The translations under genes and the position numbers were made by a program. 42,486 nucleotides of DNA from Bacteroidota bacterium (GTDB lineage Bacteria > Bacteroidota > Bacteroidia > Sphingobacteriales > Sphingobacteriaceae), in assembly GCA_013288485.1 (NCBI GenBank), contig JABDBW010000014.1, positions 1-42,486 on the forward strand, given 5' to 3'. Positions 36,181-42,486 of this stretch are shown one piece after another. The stretch's first letter is position 1; each line of letters opens with the position of its first letter. The notes under the pieces are model-generated. The model made no database searches. It saw only the letters and a list, made by a program, of their open reading frames with translations, and was not told where the DNA came from.

Positions 36181-38361
36181 TTATTGTTTTGACATATCAA
36201 TAACGTCGGCCCTGCGTGATGCCGGTATAACTACCAGGCCTGTTAATTTACCATCTACCACTTTACCCTGAACGGTTGTGTTATAAGGTGCGTTCAGTTT
36301 AAACTCTGTATTCCCCCACTCTTTAGGCCAGGCTGGTAACAGCATTATTTTTTTACCATCAACCTGCATCAGCATTTGCTGTAAACCGTTTTCGCCATTG
36401 CCTCCGTTATCTTCATCGGGGGCATAATCATGCCCTGTAGCCCAAAAGGCCTGAAATTTAAACGTTGGTTCTTTTCGGGTAAGTGAAAATGAAACATCCT
36501 CTTTTGCTACATCTGACAAACCCAATAGAGCAGCTTGAACCCCATCCTGTACCCAACAGCCTTTACTTTTAAATTTACGTACGTTAAAGGTATTGATAGC
36601 TGTTTCTAAATCAGGCTTCCCTAAACCATAGCTGCGAAACGGAAATATCGAATACAATTCAGGATTTTCAGAATTGCGTGGCCTGGCAGTAATTGTATCA
36701 GTAGTATATGGGAACAATATTTCTTTTCCATTCTTCTTTCCTTTAGGCAACGGAGGTAATTCACTCTTTAACCTTTTCCAGTTAGCGCGTGATGTGGCAT
36801 CTGTCACATCAGCAGGTAAAGCCAACATACGGGTTGTAATTGCATTCAAGCCTGCAATATCAGGGGCTGGGTTGTGCACCTTCCAATACTGTTCTATTGA
36901 ATTATCCGGGTCAAGTAATAATTTTCCCTGTGCATCACGGCCAAAATGTTTATCAAAAAACTCAAGCCCTGCTGTTGCAATAGGCACTAAGGTTTCTTTA
37001 GCAAATTTTTTATCCCCAGTATACTCATAATAGTCAAGCATCATCATGCTAAGCTCCAGTATAGGGGTAAAATAATGAGCCGTCCAGCTCTCCTTTACCT
37101 CTGGCCCCACATATGCTATACCTCCCCAAAATGGTGCAGTTTCGCCAAGGTAAGCACCGTCATGTTTATAATACTCTTTAACTTGTATTTTGTTGGCCGG
37201 TAATATTTTGGCATACATATTAAACAGTGGCAGCATTTCGTCAAAGTCGCCGGCCATTAAACGTGGCCAGTACATATGCCTTGTATTCTGAAACCAATAT
37301 TGCCCACCCCACTCGCGGTAATCGGCATCAATACTCACAGTTTTTCTATTTTGCCTGTATTGCGGATTATCAACAATGAAAATAGAGCCATTGAATTTTA
37401 TAGGATATGCTCCCCTGCCCGCGCAAGCGGTGACGTAGCGTTGTAAAACATAACCCTGGTTTACTTTTGTTGTAGCCTCATCGCCTTTAATAAATATCCA
37501 GCTGCGGTGCCAGAACTTATCCCACCATTGCTGATGTGCCAAATGTGTTTGTTCTAGGTTAAGCGCGTCAATTTGCTGTACCTGTTTATTAATTTTTGCT
37601 TGCCACTGCTCAACGGTCAGGTCTTTGGTTGTCAGCGGATAAACGGAGATCAACTGTGTTTTAACCGCCACACGCGATTGTAAAGTAGTATCATCCTTAG
37701 TTACCAGGTTATTACCTTTTATCATTCCGCCAAAAGTGAACCCACGCAAATTCGGGTCTGAATCGGCAGGGTTTGCATGGTACCATGTAATTTTATTAGC
37801 CTGGTTATTAGCTAACATGTCACCATTACCCAAGCGCCAGTTATCCAGTGTAACTTTTACGGTAACAGGGCTTACGCTTTTTGATTCAACTCTTATAACC
37901 TGGTGATTGGCATCAACCCATACCCTTAACTGCACATCCCCCTCCTTAATCAATATTTCACTATTATGCAACCTTAGTATTTGTTGAAAAGGTGCATTTT
38001 GTGCTAAAGGATTGGGGCTTACAGATACCCGCACCTTTCCTAATTTCATCAATACACCGCCATCTTTTATCCAGGCATTTTTTTCAGTTGGCGATGGTGA
38101 CCCCCATGCATCAGTTTTAGCAATAAAAAAACAAAGGTCGCCTGTTGGTTCTACCCAAACATTCAAGCCAATATCACCGTTACCCGTTGGCATCGACTGT
38201 GAAGAGGTTGGGCCGGGCGTATCCCAGCTTACATTGTAGGCATCCAGTGAAGGGCCTATATTAAATGATTGTTTAGTTGTTTTGCCCTGGCCGTTGCCCC
38301 TATTAAATACTACGGTTAACAGAGCAACTAATGTTAGTTTTAAAAATATATTCTTATTCAT
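36181..38361 (-). CDS. DUF5703 / six-hairpin glycosidase-like exported protein
   Basis: A 726-residue protein with a signal peptide (MNKNIFLKLTLVALLTVVF). The N-terminal DUF5703-type beta domain shows YNVSWDTPGPTSSQSMPTG then NGDIGLNVWVE. A large alpha-rich catalytic-type region of the six-hairpin glycosidase kind follows (WYWPRLM-like text ARHMYWPRLMAGD is read here as NTRHMYWPRLMAGD, then YYKHDGAYLGETAPFWGG), and a small C-terminal beta domain ends in VIPASRRADVID. It is probably a periplasmic or outer-membrane glycan hydrolase with unknown substrate. Its stop is near a terminator. The upstream DUF1080 gene is 35 bp away on the same strand, so the two may act on the same carbohydrate. Confidence 0.8.
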   Translation of the reverse strand: MNKNIFLKLTLVALLTVVFNRGNGQGKTTKQSFNIGPSLDAYNVSWDTPGPTSSQSMPTGNGDIGLNVWVEPTGDLCFFIAKTDAWGSPSPTEKNAWIKDGGVLMKLGKVRVSVSPNPLAQNAPFQQILRLHNSEILIKEGDVQLRVWVDANHQVIRVESKSVSPVTVKVTLDNWRLGNGDMLANNQANKITWYHANPADSDPNLRGFTFGGMIKGNNLVTKDDTTLQSRVAVKTQLISVYPLTTKDLTVEQWQAKINKQVQQIDALNLEQTHLAHQQWWDKFWHRSWIFIKGDEATTKVNQGYVLQRYVTACAGRGAYPIKFNGSIFIVDNPQYRQNRKTVSIDADYREWGGQYWFQNTRHMYWPRLMAGDFDEMLPLFNMYAKILPANKIQVKEYYKHDGAYLGETAPFWGGIAYVGPEVKESWTAHYFTPILELSMMMLDYYEYTGDKKFAKETLVPIATAGLEFFDKHFGRDAQGKLLLDPDNSIEQYWKVHNPAPDIAGLNAITTRMLALPADVTDATSRANWKRLKSELPPLPKGKKNGKEILFPYTTDTITARPRNSENPELYSIFPFRSYGLGKPDLETAINTFNVRKFKSKGCWVQDGVQAALLGLSDVAKEDVSFSLTRKEPTFKFQAFWATGHDYAPDEDNGGNGENGLQQMLMQVDGKKIMLLPAWPKEWGNTEFKLNAPYNTTVQGKVVDGKLTGLVVIPASRRADVIDMSKQ

Positions 38362-38396
38362 GCTTTCGATTTTTTATTTTTATTGATATCAGAATG

Positions 38397-39173
38397 TTAA
38401 AGCTCCCTAACCCAAATATTGCGGAAACTTATGGGTTCGCTTTTATCGCCGTGTGCCTGTAATTTAATTGGCGCCGGGCCATGTTTTACATAAGTTGGCT
38501 TGCCTATAAATAAGGTTTGCCCTAATAAAACAACATCATTCTGTATTAAAACACCGTTTTGAAACGCGGTGACCTTTGCCGGGGTTTTAACAGTGCCGTC
38601 CTCATTAAAAGTCGGCGCGGTCCATATCGCGTCATAGCTTTGCCATTCGCCCGGGGGCTTACAGGCATTTACCAGGGGTATAAACTGCTTATATATACTA
38701 CCCGCCTGCCCATTAACATAAGTTTTATTAATATACGAATCCAATATCTGCAACTCATAACCCGCGTCACCTTTACCCAAAGAGGCGAAAAATAAGCCGC
38801 TGTTCCCCCTTGCCTGGTCTGAACCGGTAATATTTGCGGGTATCTTCCATTCCACGTGTATCTGGTAGCTGGAGAATGATCTTTTGGTCTCAATATTGGT
38901 AGTCCCCTTTTTTACGGTCAATATCCCGTCTGCAACGGTCCATGGGGCAGGTTGACTGCGATCCTGCGTTGATACCCATTGATCCAGGTTTTTCCCGTCA
39001 AATAAAACTATGGCGTCTGAGGGGGCGTCGCTGTCTGTTTTACCCGGTGTGATCACCTTTGGAACAGGTTCATATATCTCTGTATCCTCATGCCGGGGCT
39101 TATTTTGTGCGTTAGCCGAAAAAACAATTAAAGCAAATGCTGCTGTAATCAGGAAAGCGTGTTTTGTGTTCAT
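38397..39173 (-). CDS. DUF1080 (3-keto-disaccharide hydrolase-type) exported protein
   Basis: A 258-residue protein from the ATG at 39171-39173 (MNTKHAFLITAAFALIVF), which opens a proper signal peptide cleaved near SANAQ. The longer frame from 39203 adds ten residues before that signal and is less likely. The jelly-roll DUF1080 domain is shown by IVLFDGKNLDQWVS, WTVADGILTVKKG, SGLFFASLGKGDAGYELQILD and IKLQAHGDKSEPISFRNIWV. Members hydrolyse 3-keto-glycosides or bind glucans. It is paired with the DUF5703 gene. Confidence 0.88.
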   Translation of the reverse strand: MNTKHAFLITAAFALIVFSANAQNKPRHEDTEIYEPVPKVITPGKTDSDAPSDAIVLFDGKNLDQWVSTQDRSQPAPWTVADGILTVKKGTTNIETKRSFSSYQIHVEWKIPANITGSDQARGNSGLFFASLGKGDAGYELQILDSYINKTYVNGQAGSIYKQFIPLVNACKPPGEWQSYDAIWTAPTFNEDGTVKTPAKVTAFQNGVLIQNDVVLLGQTLFIGKPTYVKHGPAPIKLQAHGDKSEPISFRNIWVREL

Positions 39174-39257
39174 TCTGAAAGGGGATAATTGGTGAACAAA
39201 CATAGCAAAAAAATAAAAAAAATCGCAGCTATTTTGGCTAAAGCCCCGGTAGCGGAT

Positions 39258-41021
39258 TTACATCCTCTCCGGCACTGTTATACCCAACAAATTCATTGCC
39301 TTGCTGATAACCTTAGCCGCGGCAACCGAAAGCTGCAGCCTGAATTGTTTTACCTGTTCATCCTCAGCTTGCAGAATGGAAAGTTCATGATAAAACTTGT
39401 TATAAACTTTAGCCAGTTCATATACATAATTAGCTACAATACCCGGGTTATAACCGCTTGCCGCTAAGGTAATGGTTTCGGGGAACCGCGTTAAGGTAAC
39501 TATCAGGTCGCGTTCTTCAGAATTCAATTCTATAGGCTCTGCCTCTACCCCCGTTAGGGTGGTCCGGCTTAAAACCGATTTGATACGCGCATGGGTATAC
39601 TGAATAAACGGACCCGTATGCCCTTGAAAATCAACCGATTCATTGGGGTCAAACAACAACCGTTTTTTAGGGTCGACTTTTAGCAGGAAATATTTTAAAG
39701 CGCCCATACCTATAGTATGGTATAATTGCAATCTTTCTTGTTCGCTAAAATCATTTATTTTGCCTAATGCTTCGGTAACCTCTTTGGCGGTGCTTTCCAT
39801 TTCGGCTATCAGCTCATCGGCATCAACCACCGTCCCTTCGCGCGATTTCATTTTACCTGATGGCAAGTCGACCATGCCATATGATAAATGATACAAGCCC
39901 TTCGCCCAGGTTTTCCGCAATTTTTGAAGTATCAGGAACAGTACTTTAAAGTGATAATCCTGCTCGTTACCTACCACATAAATAGATTCGTCCATGTGGT
40001 AATCGTTATATTTTAACTGGGCCGTGCCCATATCCTGTGTCATATACACGGAAGTGCCGTCGGCGCGCAAAACCAGTTTTTCATCAAGGCCGTCGGCGGT
40101 AAGGTCTATCCATACCGAACCATCCTCTTTTTTTATAAATACGCCGCTTTGCAGTCCTTCCTCAACAATATCTTTACCTAATAAATAAGTGTCCGATTCG
40201 TAATAGAATTTATCAAACTCCACCCCCAATGCTTTATAGGTTTTCCCGAAGCCGTCATACACCCAGGTATTCATGGTTTTCCATAAATTAATTACATCCT
40301 CGTCCCCTGCTTCCCATTTCAGCAGCATTTCCTGCGCCGATTTGATGAGCGCCGCATTCTTTTTAGCTTCTTCTTCTGTTTGTCCCTGGTTTTTTAAAAA
40401 TTCTATCTCCTTTTTATATTCCTGATCAAATATTACATAGTATTTGCCTACCAAATGATCACCTTTTTCGCCGGTAGATTCGGGCGTTTCCCCGTTGCCA
40501 TAAAGTTGCCAGGCCAGCATTGATTTGCAGATGTGGATGCCGCGGTCATTCACCAGGTTGGTTTTTATCACTTCGTATCCTGCCGCGTCCAGTATCCGCG
40601 CTACCGAATAGCCTAACAGGTTATTGCGTACATGCCCCAAATGCAATGGTTTATTGGTATTGGGCGATGAATATTCAACCATTACTTTTTTGCCGTTCGG
40701 TTTAAAAACGGCAAATGTATCGGGCAAAATTTCGGTGTATAGTTGGTTGATCCAATACGTGCCGGACAAAGAGATATTTAAAAATCCTTTTATTACGTTA
40801 AATGCTGAAACCTCCTTTAGTTCGTTTTTCAGGTATTCGCCTATTTCATTACCGGTTTGTTCGGGCGATCTTTTAGAAAACTTAGTAAACGGAAAAGTAA
40901 CTATAGTAACCTGCCCCTCAAACTCTTTGCGTGTTTCCTGCAAACTGATATCGGCAGGCGCGATATCGGTTTGATAGATGTGTTTAATGGCTTTAACGGT
41001 GGCTTCAACAATAAAATTCAT
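39258..41021 (-). CDS. argS: Arginyl-tRNA synthetase
   Basis: A 587-residue class I aminoacyl-tRNA synthetase that charges tRNA-Arg. The N-terminal Add-1 domain leads to the HIGH motif as HLGH (127-130, in SSPNTNKPLHLGHVRNN). The KMSKS equivalent is GKMKSREG (389-396). The alpha-helical anticodon-binding domain is at the C-terminus (HTGPFIQYTHARI onward), ending in LLGITVPERM. The frame is intact and of standard length. It is divergent from the arginine decarboxylase, an arginine-related pairing that may be coincidental. Confidence 0.97.
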   Translation of the reverse strand: MNFIVEATVKAIKHIYQTDIAPADISLQETRKEFEGQVTIVTFPFTKFSKRSPEQTGNEIGEYLKNELKEVSAFNVIKGFLNISLSGTYWINQLYTEILPDTFAVFKPNGKKVMVEYSSPNTNKPLHLGHVRNNLLGYSVARILDAAGYEVIKTNLVNDRGIHICKSMLAWQLYGNGETPESTGEKGDHLVGKYYVIFDQEYKKEIEFLKNQGQTEEEAKKNAALIKSAQEMLLKWEAGDEDVINLWKTMNTWVYDGFGKTYKALGVEFDKFYYESDTYLLGKDIVEEGLQSGVFIKKEDGSVWIDLTADGLDEKLVLRADGTSVYMTQDMGTAQLKYNDYHMDESIYVVGNEQDYHFKVLFLILQKLRKTWAKGLYHLSYGMVDLPSGKMKSREGTVVDADELIAEMESTAKEVTEALGKINDFSEQERLQLYHTIGMGALKYFLLKVDPKKRLLFDPNESVDFQGHTGPFIQYTHARIKSVLSRTTLTGVEAEPIELNSEERDLIVTLTRFPETITLAASGYNPGIVANYVYELAKVYNKFYHELSILQAEDEQVKQFRLQLSVAAAKVISKAMNLLGITVPERM

Positions 41022-41047
41022 TCGGTAAAATTAGTCATTTAGTCGGT

Positions 41048-41076
41048 AAGTCCGAAAGACAGGAAGTCCGAAAGAC
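41048..41076. repeat. Two direct copies of a 13-bp unit in the argS-decarboxylase gap
   Basis: AAGTCCGAAAGAC occurs at 41048-41060 and 41064-41076, separated by three bases. The following 100 bp are also repetitive (CCAATAACC-like and ATGAACCAT-like units). The whole gap between the divergent genes (41022-41274) is otherwise without a coding frame. Confidence 0.75.
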
Positions 41077-41274
41077 CCCAATACAACATCCCAAAACGAA
41101 TAACCTTATAACCCAATAACCAATAACTACCCTACCCACGTACTATGAACCATCAACCATGATCTATGAACCAGCATAAACAAATTACATTTCAACAATA
41201 AATTTCCCTGACAAATAGCCTTTAATTCCATTTAAAAATTACATTTTTGCGCGGATTTTTATTTATTACGATAA

Positions 41275-42486
41275 ATGCAGAGTTACCAGGAATTTCTTGA
41301 CTTGAGTGTTGGCTTTCCGCAGGAGGGTTTTGAGATCATTGACGATGAATTATATTTTCATGATCTGAATTTAATGGAGATGATAGAAACGTACGGTACT
41401 CCCCTGCGCTTTACTTACCTGCCCATAATTACCAAGAAAATTCAGCAGGCCAAACTGCTGTTTCAGCAGGCTATCATAAAAAACAATTACCGCGGGGGTT
41501 ATAAATATTGCTATTGCACCAAAAGCTCGCATTTCAGGCATATTGTTGAGGAAGCGTTGAAGAATGATATCCACCTGGAAACCTCGTCGGCGTTTGATAT
41601 GCCGATGATAGACGCGCTGGAGAAAAAAGGGGCGGTAGATAAGGACGTGACCGTAATATGCAATGGATTTAAAACCTTTCAATATAAAACCTATATTATT
41701 GATATGCTGCATGACGGGTTTAAAAACATCATCCCCGTATTAGATAATAAAGAGGAATTTAACCTGTATGATGATGAGGTAGAAATGAGCACCCCCTGCA
41801 ACTTAGGCATCAGGATAGCGGCGGAAGAGCAGCCAGATTCGCAATTCTACACCTCGCGTTTAGGTGTGCGTATGGAAGATATTATTGATTTTTATTATAA
41901 CAAGATAGAAAGCAACCCTAATTTCCAGGTTAAGCTGCTGCATTTCTTTATTAATTCGGGCATATCTGATACGCCTTATTACTGGAACGAGCTGGAAAAA
42001 TATGTTACGCTATATTGCAAGTTCAAAAAAATAAACCCCGCTTTAGATACGCTGGATATTGGCGGCGGTATGCCGTTTAAAGATTCGCTGGTTTTTGATT
42101 TTGATTATGAATACATGATAAACGAAATTGTGAGCCGGATAAAAGAGATATGCGCCGATAATGATACGGTAGAACCTGATATTATTACCGAATTTGGCAA
42201 ATATACCGTTGCCGAGGCATCGGGCATACTATACAAAGTATTGGGCCGTAAACAGCAAAACGACCGCGAACGCTGGCTGATGCTGGATGGCTCGTTCATT
42301 ACCAACCTGCCCGATGTTTGGGCGCTTAACCAAAAATACATCCTGCTGCCGGTTAACAACTGGGACAGCGAATACGAACGCGTAAACCTGGGCGGCATAA
42401 CCTGCGACGGGCAGGATTACTACAACCAGGAAGCACACATGAACAGCGTATTTATGCCCAAAACCCGTAAGGTGCAATACCTGGGC
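41275..42486 (+). CDS. Arginine decarboxylase (Bacteroidota fold-type III), 3'-truncated by window edge
   Basis: The frame opens at the ATG at 41275 and is still open after 404 codons at the right edge. It is a PLP-dependent alanine-racemase-fold decarboxylase. The N-terminal barrel holds the PLP Lys in KYCYCTKSSHF (K83), then LETSSAFDMPM, the Gly loop LDIGGGMPF and the TEFGKYTVAEASG segment. Proteins of this sequence type are annotated as arginine decarboxylases in the phylum, with a length of about 460, so roughly 60 residues are missing. They make agmatine for spermidine synthesis. Diaminopimelate or carboxynorspermidine decarboxylase are relatives. Confidence 0.85.
   Translation, partial: MQSYQEFLDLSVGFPQEGFEIIDDELYFHDLNLMEMIETYGTPLRFTYLPIITKKIQQAKLLFQQAIIKNNYRGGYKYCYCTKSSHFRHIVEEALKNDIHLETSSAFDMPMIDALEKKGAVDKDVTVICNGFKTFQYKTYIIDMLHDGFKNIIPVLDNKEEFNLYDDEVEMSTPCNLGIRIAAEEQPDSQFYTSRLGVRMEDIIDFYYNKIESNPNFQVKLLHFFINSGISDTPYYWNELEKYVTLYCKFKKINPALDTLDIGGGMPFKDSLVFDFDYEYMINEIVSRIKEICADNDTVEPDIITEFGKYTVAEASGILYKVLGRKQQNDRERWLMLDGSFITNLPDVWALNQKYILLPVNNWDSEYERVNLGGITCDGQDYYNQEAHMNSVFMPKTRKVQYLG

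Overview
The window looks like a chromosomal segment of a Bacteroidota bacterium, most likely of the family Sphingobacteriaceae (Mucilaginibacter/Pedobacter type). The evidence is a serine palmitoyltransferase very like the Sphingobacterium enzyme, several families largely confined to this phylum (DUF4296, DUF4833, DUF5686, DUF5703, DUF4337), TAnnTTTG-type -7 promoter elements and no clear Shine-Dalgarno sequences. The genus is an inference. No tRNA, rRNA, CRISPR array, transposase or phage gene was seen.

Layout. (1) 1-1.2 kb, minus: 3-oxoacid CoA-transferase subunit A, followed by a small AT-rich insert that carries a broken four-helix-bundle gene inside a 26-bp inverted repeat. (2) 1.3-4.5 kb: a tiny charged ORF, a palindromic repeat, then mutS2 and a DUF4296 lipoprotein on the minus strand. 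(3) 4.5-6.9 kb, plus: a PLP-homeostasis protein (YggS family), a GNAT acetyltransferase and aspartokinase. (4) 7-9.6 kb, minus: a cation diffusion facilitator, a NUDIX hydrolase and bioA, overlapping one another. (5) 9.8-11.6 kb: a class I aminotransferase converging on a small outer-membrane barrel protein across a perfect-stem terminator. (6) 12-17.7 kb, minus: a complete tripartite RND efflux operon (TolC, adaptor, pump).

(7) 18.0-28.9 kb, plus: the highlight, ten co-directional genes that read as a sphingolipid plus inositol-lipid factory. They are serine palmitoyltransferase, a YghO-like GNAT protein, an extended SDR, myo-inositol-phosphate synthase, a PgpA-type phosphatase, a DUF5686 outer-membrane protein, a CDP-alcohol phosphotransferase, a DUF4833 protein, an FA2H-like fatty-acid 2-hydroxylase and an AUR1-like PAP2 enzyme. 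Together they could make hydroxylated inositol-phosphoryl-ceramide: sphingoid base synthesis, N-acylation, keto reduction, inositol phosphate, phosphatidylinositol phosphate, dephosphorylation, and head-group transfer onto ceramide.

(8) 29-30.5 kb, plus: a secreted TPR/TM protein and a CAP-domain protein. (9) 30.5-41 kb, minus: DUF1456 protein plus a DbpA-like helicase, a Gfo/Idh-type oxidoreductase, DUF4337, a TruC-like pseudouridine synthase, a MazG/PRA-PH-like pyrophosphohydrolase, a small lipoprotein, a DUF5703 protein, a DUF1080 sugar hydrolase and argS. (10) 41.3 kb to the end, plus: a Bacteroidota-type arginine decarboxylase cut by the window edge.

Five genes (four-helix-bundle gene, yggS, bioA, class I aminotransferase, TPR protein) each carry a single-base frameshift, in each case placed at a run of one base. 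Four of these runs are 6-9 bases long, which is what homopolymer sequencing error would produce, so the functional state of these genes should be treated with caution.
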